Source: Arthrobacter sp. ES3-54 (GTDB taxonomy: Bacteria > Actinomycetota > Actinomycetes > Actinomycetales > Micrococcaceae). From it: 64,000 nt of DNA. The translations under genes were made by a program, and so were the position numbers. Location of the stretch: positions 23,188 through 87,187 of the forward strand of contig NZ_JAQFIF010000013.1 in NCBI RefSeq assembly GCF_029504395.1, written 5' to 3'. The notes under the pieces were generated by a model, which saw nothing but the letters and a program-made list of their open reading frames with translations, had not been told where the DNA came from and made no database searches. Shown in pieces: positions 26,232 through 34,828 of this stretch; position 1 is the first letter of the stretch; each line of letters opens with the position of its first letter.

Positions 26232-26864
26232 CACGGTGGGAGAATCAGCGGCGGCCTTGCGACCAAGGAATACGGCCGCGCCGCCGGCGACGAGGCTCAG
26301 TGCCAGGAGTGCCCAGCCGGCCACGGTGAGCATGGACGCCAGCGCGACCTGGCCGCCATCGAGGGTGCCGGCGGACATCATTGCATCGATCACGGTGTTG
26401 CCCCACAGCCTGACCGCCGCGAAGAGCAGCGGCAGCGACCACAGCGCCCAGCGCAGGGATTTCTTGGCCACGTTGGTTCCGATGAGCAGCAGCCAGGTGA
26501 AGCCAAAGATCAACGGGAAGAGCATGCCGGCCGTCTTGTGGACGTAGTTCAGCTGGCCCCGGGCGTCGGCGTCCATGGCCGAGCGCAACTGCTCCACGAA
26601 CCCCTGGTCAAAACCGCCGACCAACGAGTCCGGCATTGGCTGCCCGCCCGACAATTGTGTGAGCTGGTTGAGGGTGAGGAGGTGCAGGTACCAGAACAGG
26701 AACAGGCTGGCCACGACGCCGGCGATCACAATCAGATTGCTGTTGCTCTGTGCCTTCTGCGGTGTCCGGTTGGTGCTCGGATTGATCACTGGGGGGAGAT
26801 GGTGCTGGGGGACCGCCGCGTTAGCGCCGTGCTTTTTGATCCGCTGCGCGGGTGTCTTGGCCAT
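26214..26864 (-). CDS. four-TM membrane protein of unknown function
   Basis: The 216-residue product begins MAKTPAQRIKKHG with a basic cytoplasmic tail. It has hydrophobic segments at about 45-65 (LIVIAGVVASLFLFWYLHLL), 110-130, 140-157 and 175-205. I recognise no family. ATG 26864 is chosen because a GATAAT box lies six bases upstream and GGAG is adjacent; longer in-frame starts would run into the 38-bp repeats. Its last residues (GHVQP) and stop are encoded by the neighbouring 61-bp repeat, so the array has invaded or extended its 3' end. Confidence 0.75.
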   Translation of the reverse strand: MAKTPAQRIKKHGANAAVPQHHLPPVINPSTNRTPQKAQSNSNLIVIAGVVASLFLFWYLHLLTLNQLTQLSGGQPMPDSLVGGFDQGFVEQLRSAMDADARGQLNYVHKTAGMLFPLIFGFTWLLLIGTNVAKKSLRWALWSLPLLFAAVRLWGNTVIDAMMSAGTLDGGQVALASMLTVAGWALLALSLVAGGAAVFLGRKAAADSPTVGHVQP

Positions 26865-26889
26865 GGCTCCATTATCGCCCGTCCTGCAC

Positions 26890-27016
26890 GGCCGCCCTAC
26901 ACAAACTCTCTGCCGGCCGCCCTGCACCGCCTTCGTGCACAAACTCTCTGACGGCCGCCCTGCACCGCCTTCGTGCACAAACTCTCTGACGGCCGCCCTG
27001 CACCGCCTTCGTGCAC
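26890..27016. repeat. 38-bp tandem repeat in a divergent promoter region
   Basis: GGCCGCCCTGCACC-type units start at 26915, 26953 and 26991 (38-bp period), preceded at 26890 by a 25-bp shortened copy. Each holds CTTCGTGCACAAACTCTCTG. The array fills most of the 191 bp between the divergent membrane-protein and inositol monophosphatase-family genes. Confidence 0.93.
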
Positions 27017-27055
27017 GGCTGTTCACTGCCAGCGGGCGCCGATAGTCTGGGACGC

Positions 27056-27913
27056 GTGACCGAACTAGGAAAACACCGGCTTGGCCGGCATAGCACCGCA
27101 GATCTCGACCCGTCGCTGGACGACTACCAACTGGCCGAGGCCCTGGTCCGTGAGGCCGGCACGCTGGCGCTGTTGATGCGGCAGGCGGGGCTTGAGGGCA
27201 GGCAGAAGACGTCGGTCTCGGACGTGGTCACGGCGGCCGACCACGCCGCCGAGTCCTATGTGCTCGAACAACTTCGGCGCTGCCGGCCCGATGATTCCGT
27301 CCTGGGCGAAGAGGGCGCCTCCGTGGCGGGCAGCAGCGGCCGGACCTGGGTCATTGATCCCGTCGACGGGACTTTCAACTTCCTGCATGGATCCACATAC
27401 TGGTGCTCGGCCATTGCCCTGAAGGATTCCTCCGGTGCAGGGCTCGGTGCCATCTTCCAGCCGGAGGAGGACAAACTCTGGCTCGGTGGGACGTCCCGGG
27501 CAGCAACGCTCAACGGCGAAAAACTGGTCTCGTTCCTCCCCGGCGCATCCGGAGGCGCGGTGCGTTCTGACACGCCACTGTCTGAACTCGGCGCGGCAAC
27601 ATACATCCACCCGACCTGGCTAGCCGATCCAATGTGTGCCATGCCCTGGCACGCAGCAGCGACGTCGGCAGCCTCGCTTCGCATGTTCGGGTCCGGCTCC
27701 TGCGACCTCGGCCGGGTGGCGGACGGGGAGCTCGGCTGCTGGTTCCAACACAGTTGCCCTGAGTGGGACTGGCTGCCCGGCAAGGCGATCGTAGAGGCGG
27801 CCGGCGGCGCCACCGACGTCGTGCGCGTTAACGGACTCAACTGGTTCATCGCGGGAGGCACGACGGCGGTGCGGCAGTTGCGTGCCGCGCTCACTTCCGG
27901 CGCCGTCGGCTAG
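27056..27913 (+). CDS. inositol monophosphatase family protein
   Basis: The 285-residue product carries the Mg-dependent phosphatase motifs LGEEGA, WVIDPVDGTFNFLHG (metal ligands in DPVDGT) and the C-terminal CPEWDWLPGKAIVEAAGG. The family removes phosphate from inositol phosphate, histidinol phosphate or related substrates in the cytoplasm. It is not next to the iol genes (8 kb away), so the substrate is uncertain. GTG 27056 lies seven bases after TAGTCT (27043-27048), suggesting a leaderless mRNA. The 38-bp repeat array ends about 40 bp upstream and a larger array begins just after the stop. Confidence 0.88.
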   Translation: MTELGKHRLGRHSTADLDPSLDDYQLAEALVREAGTLALLMRQAGLEGRQKTSVSDVVTAADHAAESYVLEQLRRCRPDDSVLGEEGASVAGSSGRTWVIDPVDGTFNFLHGSTYWCSAIALKDSSGAGLGAIFQPEEDKLWLGGTSRAATLNGEKLVSFLPGASGGAVRSDTPLSELGAATYIHPTWLADPMCAMPWHAAATSAASLRMFGSGSCDLGRVADGELGCWFQHSCPEWDWLPGKAIVEAAGGATDVVRVNGLNWFIAGGTTAVRQLRAALTSGAVG

Positions 27914-27940
27914 GCTTCCCGCCCGCTGGACGTGGCCGGA

Positions 27941-28558
27941 GGGCATGCTCATTCTTCGCTGCCATCTCCTTGGGACATGCTCATTCTTCGCTGCCAGGGC
28001 CGGGCATACGGGGATTATGTCCACTGGGCGCGGGTACGGGAGGGCATGCTCGTTCCGCCGCACAGTCTCCGTGGGGCATGCTCGTTCCGCCGCACAGTCT
28101 CCGTGGGACATGCTCATTCTTCGCTGCCAGGGTTGGGCATGAGGGGCTTATGTCCACCGGGCGCGGGCAAGGGAGGACATGGTGGTTCCGCCGCACAGTC
28201 TCCGGGGGACATGCTCATTCCCCAGTGAAGTCTCCGTGGGACATGCTCATTCTTCGCGGCTAGGGCTGGGAATAGGGGGATTATGTCCACTGGGCGCGGG
28301 CAAGGGAGGGCATGCTCACTCCCCAGCGAAGTCTCCGTGGGACATGCTCATTCTTCGCGGCCAGGACTGGGCATAAGGGGATTATGTCCACTGAGCGCGG
28401 GTAAGGGAGGGCATGCTCGTTCCGCCGTGCAGTGTCCGTGGGACATGCTCATTCCCCAGGGAAGTCTCGGTGGGACATGCTCATTCTTCGCGGCTAGGAC
28501 TGGGCATAAGGGGATTATGTCCACTGGGCGCGGGCAAGGGAGGGCATGTCCCGAGGGG
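27941..28558. repeat. composite tandem-repeat array (133/101-bp periods)
   Basis: Six copies of CATGCTCATTCTTCGC occur (27944, 27976, 28109, 28242, 28343, 28476). The five fuller units, each opening GGGACATGCTC, are spaced 133, 133, 101 and 133 bp. They mix with shorter modules such as CATGCTCGTTCCGCCG and CATGCTCATTCCCCAG. Most units also carry TTATGTCCACTGGGCGCGGG or a close variant. The array fills most of the 687-bp gap between the phosphatase gene and pcrA. Long open frames cross it only because the units lack stops. Confidence 0.92.
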
Positions 28559-28600
28559 CGGACGCGGCCGTCAGTGGCACCGCCTAGACTTGTTAACACC

Positions 28601-31141
28601 ATGGATATGTTGTTTGACCCTTACGCCGACGGACCCTTCCAAACTGCCTCCAGAACGGCGGCAGCCACAAAATCATCCCTCGGAACAGGCGCGGCCGCGG
28701 TGGGCTCCGCTCCCGGCTGGGGCCCAAACAGCGGCGGCAACCGCCCGGACAGCGATCGCCACGAGGGCGGCCACGAGGGGGACCGTCCGCGGCTCCCGAG
28801 CGCCGGCGAACTCCTGGAGGGGCTGAACCCCCAGCAGGAAGAAGCGGTCAAGCATGCCGGCAGTGCCCTGCTGATTGTGGCCGGTGCGGGCTCGGGCAAG
28901 ACCCGCGTGCTCAGTAACCGGATCGCCTACCTTATCGCCACCCGTCGGGCGCACCACGGCGAGATCCTGGCCATCACGTTCACCAACAAGGCCGCGGCCG
29001 AAATGCGGGAACGGATCGAGGCACTGGTCGGCGGCCGGGCCAAGACCATGTGGATCTCCACCTTCCACTCCTCCTGCGTCCGGATCCTGCGCCGCGAGGC
29101 CAAGAATGTCGGGCTGAACTCCAACTTCTCGATCTACGACTCCGCGGACTCGCTGCGCCTGATCACCCTGGTCGCCAAGAATCTGGACCTTGACCCCAAG
29201 CGCTTCGCGCCCAAGGCCATCCAGCACAAGATTTCCGCGCTCAAGAACGAGCTGATCGACGCCGACAGCTATTCCTCCAGCGCCAACTACAACGATCCTT
29301 TCGAGCAGGCCGTCGCAGAGGTCTTCAAGGGCTACACCCAGCGGCTGCGCCAGGCCAACGCGATGGACTTCGATGACCTGATCGCCGAGACCGTCTACAT
29401 GTTCCGGGCCTTCCCTGCGCTCGCCGACTCCTACCGGCGCCGCTTCCGGCACGTCCTCGTGGACGAATACCAGGACACCAACCACGCCCAGTACGCCCTG
29501 GTGCGCGAGATCGTCGGCGAGGGCCCCGACGCCGCCGAGCTCACCGTCGTCGGCGATTCAGACCAGTCCATCTACGCCTTCCGCGGCGCGGACATCCGCA
29601 ACATTGTGGAGTTCGAGAAGGACTACCCGGACGCCCGCACCATCAAGCTCGAACAGAACTACCGCTCCACCCAGACCATCCTCAGCGCCGCCAACTCGGT
29701 GATCTCCCGCAACCCCAACCGGCCGGAGAAGCGGCTCTGGACGGCCGAGGGCGACGGCGAAAAGATCGTCGGCTACGTCGGCGAGAACGAACACGACGAG
29801 GCCCAGTTCATCGCGAAGGAAATCGACCGGCTCCAGGACGAGGGCAACCTGCGCCCCGGCGACGTCGCCATTTTCTACCGCACCAACGCCCAGTCCCGCT
29901 CGATCGAGGACGTCCTGGTCCGGGTGGGCCTGCCGTACAAGGTGGTCGGCGGCACCCGCTTCTACGAGCGCAAGGAGATCAAGGACGCCCTCGCCTACCT
30001 CCGGGTTCTGGTCAACCCGGACGACGACGTCAACCTCCGCCGCATCCTCAACGAACCCAAGCGCGGGATCGGTGACCGTGCCGAAGGGGCCGTGGCCTCC
30101 CTCGCGCAGCGGGACCGGATCTCCTTCATGGCCGCCGCGCGGCGCGCCGACGAGGCCCCCGGCATGGCGACCCGTTCGGTCAACGCCGTGCTGGGCTTCG
30201 TGAAACTCCTCGATGACCTCGCCGAGGTGGCCTCCGGTTCCGGCGCGGCCGCGGCACTGGAAGCCGTACTGGAACAGACCGGCTACCTCGCCGGGCTGCG
30301 TTCCAGCACGGACCCGCAGGACGAATCGCGGGTGGAGAACCTCGCCGAGTTGGTTGCGGTCGTCCGGGAATACGAGCGCGATAACCCCGAAGGCTCGCTC
30401 GGGGCCTTCCTGGAGCAGGTCTCCCTCGTGGCCGACGCCGACCAGATCCCGGACGCGCCTGGCGGTGACGCTGAAGACCTGGCGGCCGCCGTCGCCGAAG
30501 CCAAGCGGCTCGGCGTGGTCACCCTGATGACCCTGCACACCGCCAAGGGCCTGGAATTCCCGGTCGTGTTCCTCACCGGCATGGAGCACGGGCTATTCCC
30601 GCACCAGCGCTCGGCCACGGATCCCAAGGAACTGGCCGAGGAGCGCCGGCTGGCTTATGTGGGCCTGACCCGGGCCCGGAAGCGGCTGTACCTGACCCGC
30701 TCTGAGGTGCGCAGCATGTGGGGCCAGAGCCAGTACAACCCGGCGAGCCAGTTCATCGAGGAGATCCCGGCCGAGCTCGTCGAATGGAAGCGGGAAGGCG
30801 CCAGTCGCCAGAGCGGGGGCTGGGGGAGCGGTGCCGGGATCGGCTCCAGCCGGTACGGCGGATCGTTCTGGGGTGCCGGGACCGCCCGCGGCGCCGGTGC
30901 CGGCCCGTCCGCGGGCTTCAACGCCGAGGTACCCGCCGCGGTGGCCAAGAACAGGGTCCAGCCGCAGAAGGAAGTCGTCGCCGTCAGCGTGGGGGACAAG
31001 GTCAACCACACGGCCTTCGGCAACGGCACTGTCCTGGCGGTGGAGGGCGCCGGGGACAAAACGGTGGCCAAGGTGAAGTTCGACGTCGGCGAGAAGCGGC
31101 TGCTGCTGCGCTACGCGCCGCTGACCAAGCTGGACGCCTAG
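28601..31141 (+). CDS. pcrA: UvrD/PcrA-type ATP-dependent DNA helicase
   Basis: The 846-residue superfamily 1A helicase has motif I AGAGSGKTRVLSNR, TFTNKAAAEMRER, motif II VDEYQDTN, motif III GDSDQSIYAFRGAD, QNYRST, TLHTAKGLEFPVVFLTGMEHG and YVGLTRARKRLYLTRS. A C-terminal Tudor-like RNA-polymerase-binding domain (VSVGDKVNHTAFGNGTV) is typical of PcrA. It unwinds DNA in repair and restart and resolves transcription conflicts. ATG 28601 is preferred: the 70 residues before the helicase core are low-complexity, and a frame extension upstream is encoded by repeats. A TAGACT -10-like box ends 10 bp before the start. Confidence 0.95.
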   Translation: MDMLFDPYADGPFQTASRTAAATKSSLGTGAAAVGSAPGWGPNSGGNRPDSDRHEGGHEGDRPRLPSAGELLEGLNPQQEEAVKHAGSALLIVAGAGSGKTRVLSNRIAYLIATRRAHHGEILAITFTNKAAAEMRERIEALVGGRAKTMWISTFHSSCVRILRREAKNVGLNSNFSIYDSADSLRLITLVAKNLDLDPKRFAPKAIQHKISALKNELIDADSYSSSANYNDPFEQAVAEVFKGYTQRLRQANAMDFDDLIAETVYMFRAFPALADSYRRRFRHVLVDEYQDTNHAQYALVREIVGEGPDAAELTVVGDSDQSIYAFRGADIRNIVEFEKDYPDARTIKLEQNYRSTQTILSAANSVISRNPNRPEKRLWTAEGDGEKIVGYVGENEHDEAQFIAKEIDRLQDEGNLRPGDVAIFYRTNAQSRSIEDVLVRVGLPYKVVGGTRFYERKEIKDALAYLRVLVNPDDDVNLRRILNEPKRGIGDRAEGAVASLAQRDRISFMAAARRADEAPGMATRSVNAVLGFVKLLDDLAEVASGSGAAAALEAVLEQTGYLAGLRSSTDPQDESRVENLAELVAVVREYERDNPEGSLGAFLEQVSLVADADQIPDAPGGDAEDLAAAVAEAKRLGVVTLMTLHTAKGLEFPVVFLTGMEHGLFPHQRSATDPKELAEERRLAYVGLTRARKRLYLTRSEVRSMWGQSQYNPASQFIEEIPAELVEWKREGASRQSGGWGSGAGIGSSRYGGSFWGAGTARGAGAGPSAGFNAEVPAAVAKNRVQPQKEVVAVSVGDKVNHTAFGNGTVLAVEGAGDKTVAKVKFDVGEKRLLLRYAPLTKLDA

Positions 31142-31173
31142 CTGGCAGCGCAGCTCGCCGCATAGCGGAGGGA

Positions 31174-31196
31174 GCGGACCCGGGAGACGGGTCCGC
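31174..31196 (+). terminator. terminator-like hairpin after pcrA
   Basis: GCGGACCC and GGGTCCGC form a perfect 8-bp stem with a 7-nt loop, 33 bp after the pcrA stop. No strong T run follows. Confidence 0.55.
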
Positions 31197-31331
31197 GCTG
31201 GCACGCCACGCTGCCGGCGCCGCCTGCTTCCGCGTACATTACGAAAGCGCATCTGCCACGGCCGCGCAGGCCTCCTCCACGCCGTCGGACACCCCAAAAA
31301 CCCCGTAATCTAGCGGTTTTTCTACGCTCCA

Positions 31332-31406
31332 TAGAATAGTGTCCTTACTCACATAACCGGTACTCTGGAACGGGCTGGTCCGATCGAAGGACTAGAGTTC
31401 CCAGAG
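31332..31406 (+). promoter_or_regulatory. sucCD promoter region and structured leader
   Basis: TAGAAT (31332-31337) is a plausible -10. Downstream, CTCTGGAAC (31363-31371) pairs with GTTCCCAGAG (31397-31406) with one bulge, enclosing GTCC/GGAC. The right arm runs into AGAGGAG, a good ribosome-binding site for a short ORF. It lies in a 391-bp gene-free gap (31142-31532); I see nothing else there apart from the pcrA hairpin and the short ORF. Confidence 0.45.
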
Positions 31407-31418
31407 GAGCATTGCGCC

Positions 31419-31472
31419 GTGTGGCTCGTTTCCAAGCTTGTCGCAGGGTGCGTTTATTCCGCAGCCCGGTAA
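31419..31472 (+). CDS. possible 17-residue leader peptide upstream of sucC
   Basis: GTG at 31419 follows AGAGGAG by 9 nt and opens a 17-codon ORF (MWLVSKLVAGCVYSAAR) ending in TAA, 60 nt before sucC. Its ribosome-binding site is at the edge of the leader hairpin, so folding could affect it. It may be a leader peptide or a chance ORF. Confidence 0.35.
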   Translation: MWLVSKLVAGCVYSAAR

Positions 31473-31532
31473 CCGCGAGTACGTGGGGTCCGGCTGTACA
31501 GAAACTACTTCGACGTAGAAGGACACTAAACC

Positions 31533-32702
31533 GTGGACCTGTTTGAATATCAGGCGCGCGATATGTTCGAGGCGCACGGTGTACCCGTGCTTGCTGGCAT
31601 CGTGGCGCACACCCCTGAAGAAGCAAAGGCAGCTGCCGAGAAAATCGGCGGCGTAACTGTCGTAAAGGCGCAGGTCAAGGCCGGAGGCCGCGGCAAGGCC
31701 GGCGGCGTCAAGGTCGCGAAGACCGCTGACGAAGCGTTTGAACACTCCACCAACATCCTCGGGATGGACATCAAGGGCCACACCGTCCACCGGGTGATGA
31801 TCGCCCAGGGCGCAGACATCGCCGAGGAATACTACTTCTCCGTTCTTCTGGATCGGGCCAACCGCAACTACCTGGCCATGTGCTCGGTTGAAGGCGGCAT
31901 GGAAATCGAGCAGCTCGCCGTTGAGCGCCCCGAGGCCCTTGCCAAGATCGCGATCGACCCGGCCGTAGGCATCGACCAGGCCAAGGCCGACGAAATCGTC
32001 GCCGCTGCGGGCTTCGCCGAGGAACTGCGCGGCAAGGTCGCCAGCGTAATCCTGAAGCTCTGGGACGTTTTCAAGAAGGAAGACGCCACCCTGGTGGAGG
32101 TCAACCCGCTGGTCCTGACCGGCGCGGGCGACATCGTTGCCCTCGACGGCAAGGTCTCCCTCGATGAGAACGCCGACTTCCGTCACCCCAAGCACGCTCA
32201 CCTTGAAGACAAGGACGCTGCTGACCCCCTCGAGGCCAAGGCCAAGGCGCAGGACCTCAACTACGTCAAGCTGGACGGCGAAGTCGGCATCATCGGTAAC
32301 GGTGCCGGCCTGGTCATGTCCACCCTCGACGTCGTTGCTTATGCCGGCGAGAACCACGGCAACGTCAAGCCCGCCAACTTCCTGGACATCGGCGGTGGAG
32401 CTTCTGCCGAGGTCATGGCAGCAGGCCTCGACGTCATCCTGGGCGACCCGCAGGTCAAGTCCGTCTTCGTCAACGTCTTCGGCGGCATCACCGCCTGTGA
32501 CGCCGTCGCCAAGGGCATCGTCGGTGCACTGGCCGAGCTGGGCCACTCCGCGAACAAGCCGCTGGTAGTCCGCCTCGACGGCAACAACGTTGAGGAAGGC
32601 CGCCGCATCCTGGCCGAGGCCAACCACCCGCTGGTTACTCTGGCCGCCACCATGGACGAGGGCGCCGACAAGGCTGCCGAGCTCGCCAACGCAGCGAAGT
32701 AG
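31533..32702 (+). CDS. sucC: succinyl-CoA synthetase beta subunit
   Basis: The 389-residue product is full length. It has an N-terminal ATP-grasp domain (MDLFEYQARDMFEAHGVPV, KAQVKAGGRGKAGGVKVA) and a CoA-ligase beta domain (FLDIGGGASAEVMAAGL, VNVFGGITACDAVAKGI). With SucD it interconverts succinyl-CoA and succinate with nucleotide triphosphate formation in the TCA cycle. GTG 31533 follows GAAGGAC. sucD begins 12 nt downstream, so the pair is one operon. Confidence 0.97.
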   Translation: MDLFEYQARDMFEAHGVPVLAGIVAHTPEEAKAAAEKIGGVTVVKAQVKAGGRGKAGGVKVAKTADEAFEHSTNILGMDIKGHTVHRVMIAQGADIAEEYYFSVLLDRANRNYLAMCSVEGGMEIEQLAVERPEALAKIAIDPAVGIDQAKADEIVAAAGFAEELRGKVASVILKLWDVFKKEDATLVEVNPLVLTGAGDIVALDGKVSLDENADFRHPKHAHLEDKDAADPLEAKAKAQDLNYVKLDGEVGIIGNGAGLVMSTLDVVAYAGENHGNVKPANFLDIGGGASAEVMAAGLDVILGDPQVKSVFVNVFGGITACDAVAKGIVGALAELGHSANKPLVVRLDGNNVEEGRRILAEANHPLVTLAATMDEGADKAAELANAAK

Positions 32703-32714
32703 AGGGACTCGACT

Positions 32715-33617
32715 ATGTCTATTTATCTGAACAAGGACTCCAAGGTCATCGTCCAGGGCATCACCGGCGGCGAAGGCACCAAGCACACCGCCCTGATGCT
32801 CAAGGCCGGCACCAACGTTGTTGGCGGCGTCAATGCCCGTAAGGCCGGCACCACGGTCCTGCACGGCGACACCGAGATCACCGTTTTCGGCACGGTCAAG
32901 GAAGCCATGGCGGAAACCGGCGCTGACGTTTCCATCGTCTTCGTGCCGCCGGCATTCACCAAGGACGCCGTCGTGGAAGCCATCGAGGCCGGCATCGGCC
33001 TCGTCGTGGTCATCACCGAAGGCGTGCCGGTCCAGGACTCCGCCGAGTTCTGGGCACTGGCCCAGTCCAAGGTCGACGCCAACGGCAAGCAGGTCACCCG
33101 CATCATCGGACCGAACTGCCCCGGCATCATCACCCCGGGTGAGGCCCTCGTCGGCATCACCCCGGCGAACATCACGGGCAAGGGCCCCATCGGCCTCGTC
33201 TCCAAGTCGGGCACCTTGACTTACCAGATGATGTACGAACTGCGCGACCTCGGCTTCTCCACCGCCATCGGCATCGGCGGCGACCCGGTCATCGGCACCA
33301 CCCACATCGATGCCCTCGAGGCCTTCGAGGCTGACCCGGAGACCAAGGCGATCGTCATGATCGGCGAAATCGGTGGCGACGCCGAAGAGCGTGCCGCCGA
33401 CTACATCAAGGCGCACGTCACGAAGCCGGTTGTTGGCTACGTGGCCGGCTTCACCGCCCCGGAAGGCAAGACCATGGGCCACGCAGGCGCCATCGTCTCG
33501 GGTTCCGCGGGCACCGCCCAGGCCAAGAAGGAAGCCCTCGAGGCTGCCGGCGTCAAGGTCGGCAAGACGCCGTCCGAGACCGCCAAGCTCCTGCGCGAGG
33601 TCTTCGCGACCCTCTAG
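32715..33617 (+). CDS. sucD: succinyl-CoA synthetase alpha subunit
   Basis: The 300-residue product begins MSIYLNKDSKVIVQGITGGE. It has a Rossmann CoA-binding domain (GITGGEGTKHTALML, GPNCPGIITPGE) and a ligase domain. The phosphohistidine is in GKTMGHAGAIVSG. It forms the alpha part of the TCA-cycle enzyme with SucC, encoded just upstream. Two hairpins lie downstream, one a clear terminator. Confidence 0.97.
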   Translation: MSIYLNKDSKVIVQGITGGEGTKHTALMLKAGTNVVGGVNARKAGTTVLHGDTEITVFGTVKEAMAETGADVSIVFVPPAFTKDAVVEAIEAGIGLVVVITEGVPVQDSAEFWALAQSKVDANGKQVTRIIGPNCPGIITPGEALVGITPANITGKGPIGLVSKSGTLTYQMMYELRDLGFSTAIGIGGDPVIGTTHIDALEAFEADPETKAIVMIGEIGGDAEERAADYIKAHVTKPVVGYVAGFTAPEGKTMGHAGAIVSGSAGTAQAKKEALEAAGVKVGKTPSETAKLLREVFATL

Positions 33618-33640
33618 GTCCGCAGCAAAACAGCATCACA

Positions 33641-33704
33641 GCAACGCGGGGTCACTTGCCTCCATTCCACTCGGTGGGACGGATGCGGAGTGACCCCGCG
33701 TTGC
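33641..33704. repeat. long-stem inverted repeat, 16-bp arms
   Basis: GCAACGCGGGGTCACT (33641-33656) and AGTGACCCCGCGTTGC (33689-33704) are perfect reverse complements around a 32-nt spacer. It follows sucD by 23 bp. Similar elements with other arm sequences are at 41056, 61076 and 63917. Confidence 0.93.
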
Positions 33705-33730
33705 TTCGTTAAAGCGTGCTTCGTTAAGTA

Positions 33731-33768
33731 CGACGGCGGCAGGCGGCCTGCCGCCGTCGCACTTTTTG
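33731..33768 (+). terminator. intrinsic terminator of sucCD
   Basis: CGACGGCGGCAGG and CCTGCCGCCGTCG form a perfect 13-bp stem with a 3-nt loop, followed by CACTTTTT. Confidence 0.93.
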
Positions 33769-33794
33769 AGTCTTTGAGTCCGGTCCGGTGTGCC

Positions 33795-34277
33795 CTAGAC
33801 CTTCGCGCCGCTGAGCAGCTCATCCAGCCGCTCGTAGCCTTCCGTCATGCCGCCCTCCATGCCGGACTGCGCCATGCCGTCGCGTGCTTCCTGTGTGGGG
33901 TAGACGGAATGGCCACGGATCCGGCTCCGTCCATTGCCGAGGTCCTCGAAGGTGAGGTACTCAATGCTCACCACGTCGGGGTAGCCGTCGAACTCGAAGG
34001 TCTGGATGGCGAAGTCGTTCTCGCGGACGGTGTGGAACACGCCGTTGAAGCCGTACGAGGTGCCGTCCGGGTCGAGGTGGGTGTAGCGGTAGCTGCCGCC
34101 GGTCCTGAAGTCGTAGTGGTCAATGGTCATGGTCAACCGCCGCGGCCCGAGCCACTGGGCGATGAGCTCCGGGTCCTTGTGCGCCCGGAAGACCTCGGAC
34201 ACGGGAAACTCGAATTCCCGCTCGTAATCGATGAAGGGCAGACCCTCGGCGACTGTCAGTGTCAGTGCGTTGCTCAT
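33795..34277 (-). CDS. SRPBCC (AHSA1-like) domain protein
   Basis: The 160-residue product has the AHSA1/START-like pattern: YEREFEFPVSEVFRAHKDPELIAQWLGP, GGSYRYTHLDPDG, FNGVFHTV and a C-terminal MTEGYERLDELL helix. It is coupled by ATGA to an ArsR-type regulator, a pairing common in actinobacteria and often linked to small-molecule binding. No enzyme role can be assigned. Confidence 0.87.
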   Translation of the reverse strand: MSNALTLTVAEGLPFIDYEREFEFPVSEVFRAHKDPELIAQWLGPRRLTMTIDHYDFRTGGSYRYTHLDPDGTSYGFNGVFHTVRENDFAIQTFEFDGYPDVVSIEYLTFEDLGNGRSRIRGHSVYPTQEARDGMAQSGMEGGMTEGYERLDELLSGAKV

Positions 34278-34636
34278 GATGCGTCCTTTGTCTGTGTGCC
34301 GCCACGGGCGGCGCGGTTTTCGAGCACGGCGTCAAGGCTGCGGAATTGCCCCTCGCGGACCAGCCGGTACTGGTCGATCCAGGCGGTGAGCGCCTCCAGC
34401 CGTGCGGGGTTCAGGTGCACGGGCCGGCGCTGGGCGTCACGGGTGCGCGTGACTAGCTGCGCCTGCTCGAGGACCTGGATGTGTTTCGAGACCGCCTGCT
34501 TGGTGATCGCGAAGGGCTCCGCCAGTTCGTTGACGGTGGCCGGACCCCGGCTGAGCCGGGCAATGATGCGGCGGCGGACCGGATCGGCGAGGGCCAGGAA
34601 GGCCGCGTCGAGCTCGCCGTCGTCGCGTGTTTCCAC
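34274..34636 (-). CDS. ArsR-family winged-helix regulator
   Basis: The 120-residue product from GTG 34636 is preceded by AGGAGGTGG; an in-frame start at 34735 would add about 33 residues containing the operator-like repeats. It has an ArsR fold, ALADPVRRRIIARLSRGPATVNELAEPF, followed by recognition helix KQAVSKHIQVLEQAQLV. There is no cysteine metal site, so it is probably of the AHSA1-paired kind rather than metal-sensing. It overlaps the SRPBCC gene by ATGA and is likely autoregulated through the ATCAAC repeats upstream. Confidence 0.85.
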   Translation of the reverse strand: METRDDGELDAAFLALADPVRRRIIARLSRGPATVNELAEPFAITKQAVSKHIQVLEQAQLVTRTRDAQRRPVHLNPARLEALTAWIDQYRLVREGQFRSLDAVLENRAARGGTQTKDAS

Positions 34637-34714
34637 TCGGTGTCCCACCTCCTGGTCCCATGTTCTCCGCCCAGCAGGATCTCTGCCCAACCGGGTGGCA
34701 ATCAATCGGGTGTA

Positions 34715-34732
34715 ATCAACTATCTCGTTGAT
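34715..34732. promoter_or_regulatory. candidate ArsR operator
   Basis: ATCAAC-6 nt-GTTGAT is a perfect inverted repeat, followed by another AACC/GGTT pair up to 34745. It lies in the divergent region between the ArsR gene and the tautomerase gene. Confidence 0.45.
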
Positions 34733-34828
34733 CAACCCTTAGGTTGTTAACGTTACGCCGGAGCTATAGTCCGCGCAAGACCCCCATCGGATGAAAAATC
34801 CTTGCGATCGCTTCCGGAAGTTTGTTAG

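Noticed and set aside
27970..28263. 97-residue ORF inside the composite array
   Set aside because: It is open only because the repeat unit lacks stops in that frame; it is repetitive and has no ribosome-binding site.
25801..28558. Repeat arrays considered as CRISPR
   Set aside because: Units are directly adjacent without unique spacers of constant length, unit lengths vary (38, 61, 81, 101/133 bp), and no cas genes are present.
28283..28600. N-terminal extension of pcrA by about 106 residues
   Set aside because: The extension is encoded by the tandem-repeat array and lacks helicase-family sequence. ATG 28601 with a nearby -10 box is more plausible.
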